Of a stretch of 64,000 nt of DNA, positions 19,063 to 28,006 are shown piece by piece. A model generated the notes under the pieces. That model saw only the letters and a list, made by a program, of their open reading frames with translations. It had not been told where the DNA came from and did not search any database. The stretch spans positions 1,421,501 to 1,485,500 of the forward strand of contig NZ_CP036170.1 in the NCBI RefSeq assembly GCF_004295125.1. The letters run 5' to 3'. The first letter of the stretch is position 1, and each line of letters opens with the position of its first letter. Source of the DNA: [Clostridium] scindens ATCC 35704 (GTDB lineage Bacteria; Bacillota; Clostridia; Lachnospirales; Lachnospiraceae). The position numbers and the translations under genes were made by a program.

Positions 19063-19104
19063 CCCTTGCATAGAATAAAGAAATCGGCTATGCAAGGGTT
19101 TTTT
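19063..19104 (+). terminator. Intrinsic terminator
   Basis: CCCTTGCATAG (19063-19073) pairs perfectly with CTATGCAAGGG (19088-19098) and is followed by TTTTTT. This rules out the in-frame start at 19066 for the downstream transporter. Confidence 0.9.
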
Positions 19105-19152
19105 GCGAGGAGAAAGGGCTTTCCTATAGAACAAAACGATTGGAGAGAGATG

Positions 19153-20493
19153 ATGTCGAGAGGGAATGAAAAAGGGAGAGATGAGTTTCGCACCAGGCTG
19201 GGATTTATCGTGGCCTGCATCGGATCTGCGGTAGGCATGGGAAACATCTGGATGTTTCCATATCGAACCGGCAAATTTGGCGGCGCGGCATTCTTAATCC
19301 CGTATTTTATATTTGTAATCCTGCTGGGATTTTCCGGCGTGATCGGGGAGATGGCGTTTGGCAGGAGCATGAAGACAGGGCCTTTGGGGGCCTTTTCCAA
19401 TGTGATGGGGATGCGATTTGGAGAAAAGGGAAAGAAGTGGGGGAAGGCCATCGGGATGATACCGGTGATTGGCTCCCTTGGCATTGCCATTGGGTATTCT
19501 GTCGTGGTGGGGTGGTTTTTAAAGTATCTAAGCAGCGCGGTTACCGGAAGCCTGACGAAGATCGAAGATATGGGGGCCTATTTTGGAGGGCTGGCGGTAG
19601 ATTTTGGAAGCGTGGGATGGCAGATGCTGGGCCTGGCGCTTACCTTCCTGGTCATGGCCTTAGGAGTAACGAAGGGAATCGAGAAGATGAACAAGGTTAT
19701 GATGCCCGTATTCTTCTTGTTCTTCATTATCCTTCTGTTTCGGGTGGCAACTTTGCCGGGCGCGGCGGAAGGGTACCGCTATATGTTCGTACCCAAATGG
19801 GAGCAGCTGGGGGATATCAAGACCTGGGTATATGCCCTGGGACAGGCCTTCTTCTCCCTGTCGCTGGCAGGATCCGGCACGATTGTGTATGGAAGTTACT
19901 TAAAGAAAGATGTGGACGTCGTCAGCTGCGCGAAGAACGTGGCCTTCTTTGATACCTGTGCCGCGCTTCTGGCGGGCGTGGTGGTGATACCGGCAGTATT
20001 TGCGTTCGGACTGGATGTTGCCAGCGGCCCTCCGCTGATGTTCATTTCCCTTCCGGCAGTGTTCCAGCAGATGCCATTTGGCGAGGTGTTTGCCGTAATC
20101 TTCTTCGTGGCTGTGCTCTTTGCGGCTCTGACTTCGCTGATGAACCTGTTCGAGACTTCTATCGAGGCGTTGCAGCAGCAAGTCAAACTGTCCCGGAAGG
20201 CAGCGGTGGCCATTGTTGCGGCAGTATCCGCGGGAGTGGGTGTCTTCATTGAGAGCGGGGACTCCGTAGGCGCGTGGATGGATGCGGTATCGATCTACAT
20301 CATTCCGCTTGGCGCGCTTCTTGCGGGAATCATCTTCTACTGGGTATGTCCGAAGGGATTTGCGAGAGAGCAGGTGGAGACCGGGGCGAAAAAGCCTCTG
20401 GGAAAATGGTTCGAGCCGGTGACGAAGTATGTATTCGTAGGGATTACCCTGGTGGTGTATGTGCTTGGAATTTTCTTTGGAGGAATCGGATAG
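19153..20493 (+). CDS. Sodium-dependent SNF-family transporter
   Basis: About 446 residues, about eleven to twelve membrane spans, neurotransmitter:sodium symporter family (LeuT-like). TM1 carries GFIVACIGSAVGMGNIWMFP, including the unwound sodium-site segment and the Trp/Pro pair of the family. TM6 has GQAFFSLSLAGSGTIVYGSY. It probably imports an amino acid or related solute with Na+. The start is placed at 19153 (ATG 19150 also possible) because GGAG lies seven bases upstream and a terminator occupies the earlier in-frame region. Confidence 0.9.
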   Translation: MSRGNEKGRDEFRTRLGFIVACIGSAVGMGNIWMFPYRTGKFGGAAFLIPYFIFVILLGFSGVIGEMAFGRSMKTGPLGAFSNVMGMRFGEKGKKWGKAIGMIPVIGSLGIAIGYSVVVGWFLKYLSSAVTGSLTKIEDMGAYFGGLAVDFGSVGWQMLGLALTFLVMALGVTKGIEKMNKVMMPVFFLFFIILLFRVATLPGAAEGYRYMFVPKWEQLGDIKTWVYALGQAFFSLSLAGSGTIVYGSYLKKDVDVVSCAKNVAFFDTCAALLAGVVVIPAVFAFGLDVASGPPLMFISLPAVFQQMPFGEVFAVIFFVAVLFAALTSLMNLFETSIEALQQQVKLSRKAAVAIVAAVSAGVGVFIESGDSVGAWMDAVSIYIIPLGALLAGIIFYWVCPKGFAREQVETGAKKPLGKWFEPVTKYVFVGITLVVYVLGIFFGGIG

Positions 20494-20505
20494 AGCAAGA
20501 AATGC

Positions 20506-20554
20506 AATATCCTGCGGCAGATTGCCCTTAGGGCATGCCGCAGGATATTTTTTA
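20506..20554 (+). terminator. Strong intrinsic terminator
   Basis: A 14-bp stem, AATATCCTGCGGCA (20506-20519) with TGCCGCAGGATATT (20536-20549), has a second small stem (TGCCC/GGGCA) in its loop and ends in T residues. Confidence 0.92.
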
Positions 20555-20847
20555 TATATGGAAATCATCTAAACGCTGTTATTTTATATGGCTCTTATGC
20601 TCGAGGAGTTTATGATGAATTTTCGGATGTTGACATTATGATTCTTCTTAATCTGGATGAGATGGAACTTAAGAAATATCGACAGCAGTTGTCAGAGATA
20701 ACATTTGACTTTAATATGGAGCATGATATAGATATTAAGCCGATCGCAAAAAGCAAGGAACTATTTTTAAAATGGCAGGAGTCTTATCCATTTTATAAAA
20801 ATGTTAGTCGAGAAGGGGTGACGCTATATCGTGCAGCATGTTTATAA
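20554..20847 (+). pseudogene. Remnant of a minimal nucleotidyltransferase (MNT antitoxin-type)
   Basis: The frame reads NAVILYGSYARGVYDEFSD then VDIMILL, the nucleotidyltransferase signature GSxARG plus DxD. The start is missing: the coding sequence emerges directly from the preceding terminator, and the only internal ATG (20638) lies after the catalytic motif. The C-terminal half up to the stop at 20847 is intact. MNT proteins pair with HEPN toxins, and a HEPN relic follows. Confidence 0.7.
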
Positions 20848-20858
20848 TACCGGAAAAA

Positions 20859-21110
20859 AGAAGATTTAAAATCGGCGAAAGCACTGTTTGAAATTCCTGA
20901 ATACAGAGGAGCCAATAATAGAGCATATTATGCAATATATTATATCGGCAATCCATGTATTGGATGAGGTGGACTGTAATCGACATAATGATACAATAGT
21001 CAATTTTATATAAAAACAGAATATCAAAATGTAAAAAGTAACCATCAATTGATTCCGGTAGTTTTTCTTGGATGACAAAAGAGAAGATTAAACAGATGCT
21101 CTAAATTGCG
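20859..21110 (+). pseudogene. Degenerate HEPN-domain toxin relic
   Basis: The fragment EDLKSAKALFEIPEYRGANN followed by RAYYAIYY matches the helical HEPN core. A frameshift near 20944 moves the frame to SAIHVLDEVD, and several stops follow. No intact product is possible. Together with the MNT relic this is a decayed MNT/HEPN toxin-antitoxin pair. Confidence 0.6.
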
Positions 21111-21123
21111 AATAAGCTTTCTG

Positions 21124-21162
21124 ATCCCTGCATAGATTGTAAAAAACAAACTATGCAGGGGT
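21124..21162 (+). promoter_or_regulatory. Hairpin that covers the spoIIID ribosome-binding site
   Basis: CCCTGCATAG (21126-21135) pairs with CTATGCAGGG (21151-21160), extended by U-G and A-U pairs and by an inner TTGT/ACAA. The only good Shine-Dalgarno sequence for spoIIID, AGGGG at 21157-21161, lies in the 3' arm, eight bases before the ATG. The hairpin is not followed by a T run, so it is a poor terminator. Confidence 0.6.
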
Positions 21163-21169
21163 TATTGAT

Positions 21170-21448
21170 ATGAAGGATTATATTGAGGAGAGGGCAGTAG
21201 AAATAGCATATTATATCATTGAGCACAAAGCCACTGTAAGGCAGACAGCCAAGGCGTTCGGAGTTAGCAAGTCTACCATACATAAGGACGTAACGGAACG
21301 CTTATTGAAGATTAATCCGTCTCTTGCTGCCGAGGCACGCAAGGTGTTGGACATGAATAAGTCGGAACGGCACATCCGAGGAGGCATGGCTACCAGAGAG
21401 AAGTATCTGCATCAGCATGGGCAGGATGCAGTCGGAACGAGTATCTGA
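21170..21448 (+). CDS. spoIIID: Sporulation transcription factor SpoIIID
   Basis: 92 residues, small helix-turn-helix DNA-binding protein of the mother cell. The signature RAVEIAYYIIEHKATVRQTA with HTH AKAFGVSKSTIHKDVTERL is diagnostic. The C-terminal basic segment (RHIRGGMATREKYLH) contributes to DNA binding. It modulates sigma-E-dependent genes. It is alone in its unit, with a structured 5' leader that hides the RBS and a terminator behind. Confidence 0.95.
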   Translation: MKDYIEERAVEIAYYIIEHKATVRQTAKAFGVSKSTIHKDVTERLLKINPSLAAEARKVLDMNKSERHIRGGMATREKYLHQHGQDAVGTSI

Positions 21449-21451
21449 GAA

Positions 21452-21487
21452 GGAGTGGGAGATTGCGCAAATCTCCTTCTTTTTTTC
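21452..21487 (+). terminator. Intrinsic terminator after spoIIID
   Basis: GGAGATT (21458-21464) pairs with AATCTCC (21470-21476), followed by TTCTTTTTTT. Confidence 0.85.
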
Positions 21488-21603
21488 TGCCCTGCTATAA
21501 GCACGGAAGAAGCAATGCCAGGAAAAAATTTGTCCGCAGGCGGTCAATATGTTAAAATGTAGGGACTACTATTGGTGATAGCGATACTACAGGAGGAAAA
21601 GAC

Positions 21604-22845
21604 TTGAGGGACAAGATAAGATTCCTGTCTGCGGCATTGGCAGCAATGCTGGCGGTATCCCTGGCGGCGGCCGGCATTGGCGGCTGCGGGAAGGAAGAAA
21701 AGATAAAGCAGAATGAGGAGCAGCAGATAGAACTATGGTATTACTGGGATATGGCTTACCAGCAGAAAGTGCTGGGGGATCTGATTGATGAATTCAACCA
21801 TTCCCAGGATGATATAGAGGTGACCACCAGATATATACCGGACGCGGATTTTAAGAAGGAACTTGCGCTTAGCATGTATGAGGGAACCATGCCGGATATT
21901 GCGCTGGTAGATTCGGCAGACTTCCAATTCTTCCAGCATACGCAGTCCTTTGCGGATCTGACGGATGAGATCGAAGGGCTTGAGGACTATCTGCCGGAGG
22001 CATTGGCGCCATGCGAGGAAGGAGGGCGGATCAAAGGGCTTCCATTTGGAGTGAACTGTGTCGCCTTATTTTATAATGAAGAAATGCTGGCAAAGCGCGG
22101 ATTAAATCCGCCGGCTACGTGGCAGGAATTCTACGATACGGCAAAGGCGCTGACAGCAGATGGAGTCTATGGGTATGCCCAGCCGGCCCTGGAGAGTGAA
22201 GAGAGCATGTATTCATTCCTTCCGGTACTGTGGTCTATGGGCGGGGATGTGGACTGCCTGAACTCCCGGGAGAGCGCCTATGCATTCCAACTGTTCCGGG
22301 ATCTTACCGAAGATGGCGTCGTAAGCCGGCAGAGCATCAGCCTGACCCATAAGGATCTTGCCCAGCAGTTCGCAAAAGGCAATATTGCCATGATGATCGG
22401 CAATCCTATGCAGGTGGAGTATATCCGCAAGATCAATCCCAATCTTGCGTTTGATGTTACGGATATCCCGTCCATTTCCGATAAGGTGACGGTTCTCGGG
22501 GGAGAGATCTTCGGAGTGACGGACGGCAAAGGAAAGGACGCGGCAATCGAATTCCTGAATTATATAAGCGACATGGACAGGATGGCCGGGTATATGGATG
22601 ATTTGGGCTATATGGCGGCCAGAAAGGACATTTTAGATGGACAGTTTCAGGAAGACGCGGTTCTGCATAAGTTCATCGGAATGCTTTCCTGCGCAAGAAC
22701 CAGAGAATTTACCTATCAATGGCCGGATATTACGAGAACGGTAGTGTCTGCCCTTGAGCATTCTATTATCGGCGAGGAAGATGAGCGCATAATATTAGAG
22801 GAAGCGGCGGATAGCATACAGAAGATCAGGGAGGGTGGACAATGA
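21604..22845 (+). CDS. Extracellular solute-binding lipoprotein (sugar type)
   Basis: 413 residues, ABC-type family 1 solute-binding protein. Signal peptide with Cys28 as lipidation site (AAGIGGC). Family features include IELWYYWD, GTMPDIALVDSADFQFF, LPFGVNCVALFYNEEML and NPPATWQEFYDTAKAL. It starts at TTG with AGGAGG eight bases upstream. No permease or ATPase gene is nearby; its end overlaps the histidine kinase gene, so it more likely serves as a sensor partner of the two-component system or works with distant permeases. Confidence 0.9.
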   Translation: MRDKIRFLSAALAAMLAVSLAAAGIGGCGKEEKIKQNEEQQIELWYYWDMAYQQKVLGDLIDEFNHSQDDIEVTTRYIPDADFKKELALSMYEGTMPDIALVDSADFQFFQHTQSFADLTDEIEGLEDYLPEALAPCEEGGRIKGLPFGVNCVALFYNEEMLAKRGLNPPATWQEFYDTAKALTADGVYGYAQPALESEESMYSFLPVLWSMGGDVDCLNSRESAYAFQLFRDLTEDGVVSRQSISLTHKDLAQQFAKGNIAMMIGNPMQVEYIRKINPNLAFDVTDIPSISDKVTVLGGEIFGVTDGKGKDAAIEFLNYISDMDRMAGYMDDLGYMAARKDILDGQFQEDAVLHKFIGMLSCARTREFTYQWPDITRTVVSALEHSIIGEEDERIILEEAADSIQKIREGGQ

Positions 22846-24584
22846 GAAGAGAGATGACGCTTAGAAGACGCCTGCTGCCGATCTTCATACTGGCTACCGG
22901 AATCCCCATCGTCCTGTTTGCCCTGATATCCCAATACAGGCTGCGCAGCAGCCTGAACGAGAATATACAGATGCAGATTGACAACAATCTGAACCGGGCG
23001 GACCAGAGCCTGGATATGATATTGGATAAGTACGATACGCTTTTGTATGACTTGTGCACGGATGATGAGATAATTGGAATCGTGGAAGATATCAATCAGA
23101 AGAAGGATACCCTGGAAGTAAACAGCAGCAGGATACGCCATGAATTAAGCCATATCTGTAACCGAAATGACGGCATAGAGGGAATTACCATTATTACAGA
23201 GGAAAATCAGGTCATCTTTTATGACAGGCTATCAGCCTCCTCCGTAAGCAGCAGCTGGGCGGACAAGATAAGGGCGCCTGAGGTAGTAAAGGGGGCCTTG
23301 TACCGGGGGGTGGGACAGCCTATAGAGTCGGGGAATGATAAGGTCTATATGTTCCAGATCATCCGGGAATTCGTAGACTACCGGGATATCCATAAGTCCA
23401 TAGGAACCGTGATTCTAAGCATTAATACGGATGTGCTGGAGCCGGTTCTGGATGCTGGGCAGAACGCCGACATCTACCTGCTTCAGAAGGGGAAGATCAT
23501 AGCAGCGTACGAGGAAGATAAATGTGGAAAGAAATTGGATGCGGCGAAGGACGAAGAATTCCGCTACACCAGGAAAATGAATGAAATGAGTGGATTTACG
23601 ATCTGTAATGCCCAGTCCCTGAGGCTATATCACCAGACTTTAAAGGAGCAGATCCTGTTCTGGATATTCATAGCAGTAGGCGCAATCCTACTACTGATGG
23701 CGCTGACGTATTCTTTGACCAGGCCGTACCTTAAGGAGATCGACCAGATAGCAGATGCCATGAGCCAGGCGGAACAGGGAAACTTCCAGGCACGGGTACC
23801 TGTTACCGAGAATATGACGGTAGAGGTGCGCAAGATTAGTTCGGGATTCAATGAAATGGTGGGCCATATTGACAGCCTGATCAATCAGGTCAAAGAGGCG
23901 GTGGTTGAGCAGAAAAACGCGGAACTATCCGCGCTGGAAGCCCAGATAGATCCGCATTTCCTCTATAATACGCTGGATACCATCAACTGGAAGGCCATTG
24001 AACTGGGAGAATTCGAAATCAGCGAAATGTTAGGAGCCCTGGCGGATATCTTAAGATATACGGTTAAGAATGCAGGGGCAGAGACTTCGATTGAACAGGA
24101 ACTGCACTGGCTTGCAATGTACATCCTGCTACAGAAGGCGAAACTTGGAAGAGAACTCCAGGTAGAAGTAAAGGTGCCGGAAGAACTATACGGATACAGA
24201 ATCCACAAACTGCTTCTGCAGCCATTTGTAGAGAATGCGATCCGGCATGGCCTGAAGCAGAAAGAAGGCGAACTGAAACTGGGGATTACCATGAGATCGG
24301 CAGGAGGCCAGATGCACATCATCGTAAAGGACAATGGCCGCGGAATTCCGGAAGACGTCTTACAGAGGCTTAATGACAGCGAAAATGAAGCAGATGAAAA
24401 AGATTCTGGAGAGCACATGGGAATCGTCAACGTGAGAAAGCGCCTGAACCTATATTATGGAGATCAGGCGGACCTATATTTTGAGAGCGCGCTGGGCAAG
24501 TACACGAAGGTGCATCTGTTTATCCCTGTAGTCAGCCCTCATAGGCAGGCAGACGAAGAAGGCAGAAAGGAGGAGGGCCAATGA
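22842..24584 (+). CDS. YesM-type sensor histidine kinase
   Basis: 580 residues. Membrane helix 1 (LLPIFILATGIPIVLFALIS), an extracytoplasmic Cache-like domain to about residue 265, membrane helix 2 (ILFWIFIAVGAILLLMALTY), HAMP (about 290-345), His_kinase domain with QIDPHFLYNTLDTINW (phospho-His near 371), and HATPase with VKDNGRGIPEDVL and the G box GIVNVRKRL. It overlaps both neighbours by four bases. YesM/YesN systems usually sense sugars, often with a binding protein. Confidence 0.93.
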   Translation: MRREMTLRRRLLPIFILATGIPIVLFALISQYRLRSSLNENIQMQIDNNLNRADQSLDMILDKYDTLLYDLCTDDEIIGIVEDINQKKDTLEVNSSRIRHELSHICNRNDGIEGITIITEENQVIFYDRLSASSVSSSWADKIRAPEVVKGALYRGVGQPIESGNDKVYMFQIIREFVDYRDIHKSIGTVILSINTDVLEPVLDAGQNADIYLLQKGKIIAAYEEDKCGKKLDAAKDEEFRYTRKMNEMSGFTICNAQSLRLYHQTLKEQILFWIFIAVGAILLLMALTYSLTRPYLKEIDQIADAMSQAEQGNFQARVPVTENMTVEVRKISSGFNEMVGHIDSLINQVKEAVVEQKNAELSALEAQIDPHFLYNTLDTINWKAIELGEFEISEMLGALADILRYTVKNAGAETSIEQELHWLAMYILLQKAKLGRELQVEVKVPEELYGYRIHKLLLQPFVENAIRHGLKQKEGELKLGITMRSAGGQMHIIVKDNGRGIPEDVLQRLNDSENEADEKDSGEHMGIVNVRKRLNLYYGDQADLYFESALGKYTKVHLFIPVVSPHRQADEEGRKEEGQ

Positions 24585-26104
24585 GAATTGCGGTAATAGA
24601 AGATGAAGCGCCGATCCGGGAAGGCATGAGCAAGATTCTGAAGAAGATTAACGAGAATTATGAACTGGTAGGAAAGGCAGAAAACGGCAAAAAAGGGCTG
24701 GAACTGATCCGCAAAGAGAAGCCGGACCTGGTAATCCTGGATATCCGCATGCCGGATATGGACGGGCTTACCATGCTCTCCATTGTGCGGGAGGAAGGCA
24801 TAGAGTGCAAGGCTATCGTCCTGAGCGCCTATTCGGATTTTGCATATGCGCAGAGGGCCATTGAACTGGGAATCGAGAACTATCTGCTGAAGCCGATCAA
24901 GATTGCGGAACTTAAGAAGGCCCTGGAACAGGCAGAGGTGAATATTTCCAAAGAACAGAGCAAGGAGCAGCTGTTCAGCCTGGAATATATCTTTCTGAAC
25001 GCCATAACAGGCCAGCTGGATGAAGACGGGAAACTGGCTGACATGATTACCGAGCGGTATGGAATCAGGGGGGACGAGCAGATTGCCATATTTGGCATTG
25101 GATTAAGCGATAATTATGACCGCTACCATGAGATGGTTCGCCGGACCATGGAAGAAGTAGGTATTCACAGCAATGAATTCCATTTCTACGTTATCGAATT
25201 CCAGGAAAAGGGCTCGATTGTCGTCATTCTGTACCAGTTGGAAGACCAGGATAAAATAAAAGAATATTTTAAAAAGACGGTGGTTCCGATGCTTGGAAGC
25301 CAGATACCCGGACGGCTCAGCTGCGCCTGGGGGAACTGCCGGGGACTCTTGAATATAAGGAAAGCGATTCTGGAGATGGACAGCGTGCTGGAGTGGAACC
25401 TTTTCTTTGACAGAGGGACGCTGATCAGCAAGAGGCTGATTGACGCGACCCAGACCTATCCGATCAAGTACCCTATTGACATCGAGGTGCAGACGAAGGA
25501 GGCGGTGGCGGATAGCGACCGGAAAGAGTTCTTAAGCAGTCTGCGCCGCTTCCGGGAATACTGCAGGGAGGGAGCGTGCACGCCCCAGGATATGAAAGAA
25601 GCATGCAGCCGCTATATGATGAGCCTGCTGCACGTGGCAAAGGAATCAGGGAAACTGGAGTCATCCGTGTCTATGCAGAATATGATTACGTCCATATCCG
25701 ACGCAATATTCTGGCAGGATATTGAAGAAGCATTTCTTACATTTTTTGAAAATCTGTCCTTGAAAAACATCGGGGAAGATGGCGTAAGCCTGCTGGTCCA
25801 GAAGGCCATACAGCATATCCAGGAGTACTATAACCAGGGAATCACCTTGGAGGAAGTGGCTGCCAAGCTGCATGTGTCCGAAGAATACCTAAGCACCCAG
25901 TTTAAGAAGCAGACCGGCAGGACATTTACCGAGACGATCCGTAAATACCGCATTGAAAATGTAAAGGAATTGCTGTTAAAGTCAACGCTTAAGCTCAATC
26001 AGATCGCGGATATGGTTGGGTACTCTGATCCCAAGTATATGAGCAAAGTGTTCAAGGATGAAGTAGGGATGCTTCCGGCAGAGTACCGGAAGAAGAACAG
26101 TTAA
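24581..26104 (+). CDS. YesN-type response regulator, AraC output
   Basis: 507 residues. The receiver domain (1-120) has the acidic pair EDE near residue 8, phospho-acceptor in LVILDIRMPDMDG near 54 and the lysine in YLLKPIK. A long middle region of about 280 residues follows, and the C-terminal AraC/XylS HTH pair ends it (EYYNQGITLEEVAAKLHVSE through SDPKYMSKVFKDEVGMLPAEYR). The ATG overlaps the kinase stop as ATGA. Confidence 0.93.
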   Translation: MRIAVIEDEAPIREGMSKILKKINENYELVGKAENGKKGLELIRKEKPDLVILDIRMPDMDGLTMLSIVREEGIECKAIVLSAYSDFAYAQRAIELGIENYLLKPIKIAELKKALEQAEVNISKEQSKEQLFSLEYIFLNAITGQLDEDGKLADMITERYGIRGDEQIAIFGIGLSDNYDRYHEMVRRTMEEVGIHSNEFHFYVIEFQEKGSIVVILYQLEDQDKIKEYFKKTVVPMLGSQIPGRLSCAWGNCRGLLNIRKAILEMDSVLEWNLFFDRGTLISKRLIDATQTYPIKYPIDIEVQTKEAVADSDRKEFLSSLRRFREYCREGACTPQDMKEACSRYMMSLLHVAKESGKLESSVSMQNMITSISDAIFWQDIEEAFLTFFENLSLKNIGEDGVSLLVQKAIQHIQEYYNQGITLEEVAAKLHVSEEYLSTQFKKQTGRTFTETIRKYRIENVKELLLKSTLKLNQIADMVGYSDPKYMSKVFKDEVGMLPAEYRKKNS

Positions 26105-26225
26105 GGACAAAAACAGGCAAAATTCGGAAAAAACCGTTAAAAATTTCTACTTTTTTAAAAAATTTCCACCTTGGAGGGATGGGAGATTATGCTAAGATGT
26201 TCATAACGAAAAAGGAGAGATTGTT

Positions 26226-26456
26226 ATGAGCAAAAGAATCGTTGTATTTCAAAATCCAAGCGATATATTAGAATTTGTAAGAAAGGTCGAAAAATATCCT
26301 TATGACATGGACATGAAGCGCGGCCGTTATATCGTCGACGCGAAATCTCTGCTGGGACTCATGAATCTCGGTTTTCAAAATGAGATTGAGTTGAAAGTCT
26401 ATGAAGAAGAATGTGATGACCTCTGGAAGGATATAGAAAAATATGTCGCTGCATAA
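26226..26456 (+). CDS. Small HPr-like fold protein lacking the phospho-histidine
   Basis: 76 residues. The segment AKSLLGLMNLGFQNEIELKVY matches the helix-2/strand region of HPr (KSIMGVMSL), but the active-site His region is replaced by KYPYDMDMKRGRY. It thus cannot be a normal PTS phosphocarrier. Its size and pattern are like the 9363 protein. It is a single gene, with a hairpin behind it. Confidence 0.7.
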   Translation: MSKRIVVFQNPSDILEFVRKVEKYPYDMDMKRGRYIVDAKSLLGLMNLGFQNEIELKVYEEECDDLWKDIEKYVAA

Positions 26457-26478
26457 GCAAAGTGATGCTTGTGTAATG

Positions 26479-26515
26479 AAACTCCCTGTCGTATAATTTA
26501 CGATGAGGAGTTTTT
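26479..26515 (+). terminator. Terminator hairpin containing the MATE gene RBS
   Basis: AAACTCC (26479-26485) pairs with GGAGTTT (26507-26513), with an inner CGTA/TACG stem, and a T run follows. The Shine-Dalgarno GAGGAG (26505-26510) of the MATE gene lies in the 3' arm, and a TATAAT sequence (26492-26497) lies in the loop. Confidence 0.65.
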
Positions 26516-26518
26516 ATT

Positions 26519-27886
26519 ATGGAGAAGAAAATGAAAAAAAGAGTTGACAGAAGCAGCTACTTATTCGACAATAAGGCGCTGCTTGCATTAATTATTCCGT
26601 TGGTCATCGAGCAGCTTCTTGCAGTACTTGTTGGCATGGCGGATTCTATTATGATTGCGAGCGTGGGCGAGGCAGCCGTCTCCGGCGTATCGCTGGTAGA
26701 TCAGATCATGGTCCTGCTGATCAATGTATTTGCCGCCCTTGCAACCGGCGGCGCGGTGGTGGCCGGACAGTATCTGGGACAGAAGAATCAAAAGGAAGCC
26801 TGTAAGTCAGCCACCCAGCTGGTATGGTTCATTACCCTGTGCTCGGTTGTGATTACCTTGCTGGTCTATGCGGGAAAATACTTCATCCTGCACGGGATCT
26901 TCGGAAAGATCGAGGCCGACGTAATGGGGCATGCCAATACCTACCTGATGATCGTGACGGCATCTATCCCGTTCATGGCCCTGTATAATGGAGGCGCGGC
27001 GATCTTCCGTGCCATGGGCAATTCCAAGGTGTCCATGCAAGTATCCATCATCATGAATATCATCAATGTTGGCGGAAACGCGATCCTGATCTACGGATTC
27101 CACAGAGGGACGGAAGGCGTGGCCATTCCCACCCTGGTGTCCAGGATGGTGGCAGCGGTTATCATCATTGCCCTGTTGTGCAATCCGAACCAGCTTCTAC
27201 ATATCGAGCGCACCTTCCGCTATAAGTTCAACTGGCAGATGGTAAAGAAGATCCTGAGCATCGGCGTGCCAAACGGCCTGGAGAACAGCATGTTCCAATT
27301 GGGCAAGATCCTGGTTTTAAGCCTGGTATCCACATTTGGAACTTACGCTATCGCGGCAAATGCGGTGGGCAACGCCATCGCCCTATTCCAGATACTTCCC
27401 GGAATGGCAATATCCCTGGCAGTTACTACGGTGATCGCAAGATGCGTAGGGGCAGGAGACTACGAACAGGTGAAATATTACAACCGGAAACTGATGGTGA
27501 TCACCTATGTATGCATGGCGGCGACCGTGTTCTTCATATTCTCCATCCTTCCGCTGATCATCAAGGCTTATAATCTGTCAGACGTGACAGCCAGTGCAAC
27601 CGAGCAGATCATCCATTTCCATGGAATCAGCGCAATCCTGATCTGGCCCATATCCTTTACGCTGCCGGCTACCTTCCGTGCGTCGGGAGATGCCAAGGCA
27701 TGCATGTACATATCCATACTGTCCATGTGGATCTTCAGAATCGCATTCAGTTACGTGCTGGGTAAATACATGGGATTGGGCGTGTTCGGCGTATGGGTGG
27801 CAATGGTCATCGACTGGGTATTCCGGGCGCTGTGCTTTGTGATCCGGTATTTCAAAGGTACCTGGCGCAAAAGCGTGATTGTGTAA
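26519..27886 (+). CDS. MATE-family efflux transporter
   Basis: 455 residues, about twelve membrane spans in two similar halves. Family marks include IIPLVIEQLLAVLVGMADSI at TM1, VVAGQYLGQKNQKEA, and the second-half GVPNGLENSMFQLGKI. These proteins export cationic drugs or metabolites using Na+ or H+. Translation may be governed by the hairpin that covers its RBS. Confidence 0.93.
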   Translation: MEKKMKKRVDRSSYLFDNKALLALIIPLVIEQLLAVLVGMADSIMIASVGEAAVSGVSLVDQIMVLLINVFAALATGGAVVAGQYLGQKNQKEACKSATQLVWFITLCSVVITLLVYAGKYFILHGIFGKIEADVMGHANTYLMIVTASIPFMALYNGGAAIFRAMGNSKVSMQVSIIMNIINVGGNAILIYGFHRGTEGVAIPTLVSRMVAAVIIIALLCNPNQLLHIERTFRYKFNWQMVKKILSIGVPNGLENSMFQLGKILVLSLVSTFGTYAIAANAVGNAIALFQILPGMAISLAVTTVIARCVGAGDYEQVKYYNRKLMVITYVCMAATVFFIFSILPLIIKAYNLSDVTASATEQIIHFHGISAILIWPISFTLPATFRASGDAKACMYISILSMWIFRIAFSYVLGKYMGLGVFGVWVAMVIDWVFRALCFVIRYFKGTWRKSVIV

Positions 27887-27894
27887 AATCAAAA

Positions 27895-27922
27895 GAAGTC
27901 CCTTGTCAACAGGGGGCTTCTA
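27895..27922 (+). terminator. Probable weak terminator
   Basis: GAAGTCCC (27895-27902) pairs with GGGGCTTC (27913-27920), including one U-G pair. It is followed by only a short T-containing tract. Confidence 0.5.
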
Positions 27923-28006
27923 TCATATAATAGAACCTGATTTTGAGAGACATTTACCCGATTTGGACACAATAGGTACGAGATTGACAAAATAGGAGGA
28001 ATTCTT

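Noticed and set aside
19066-19152. N-terminal extension of the SNF transporter from 19066
   Set aside because: The segment is an intrinsic terminator, and the RBS favours 19153.
27923-28006. Purine riboswitch before guaA
   Set aside because: The leader is only about 80 bases and I find no conserved three-stem junction; the evidence is insufficient.
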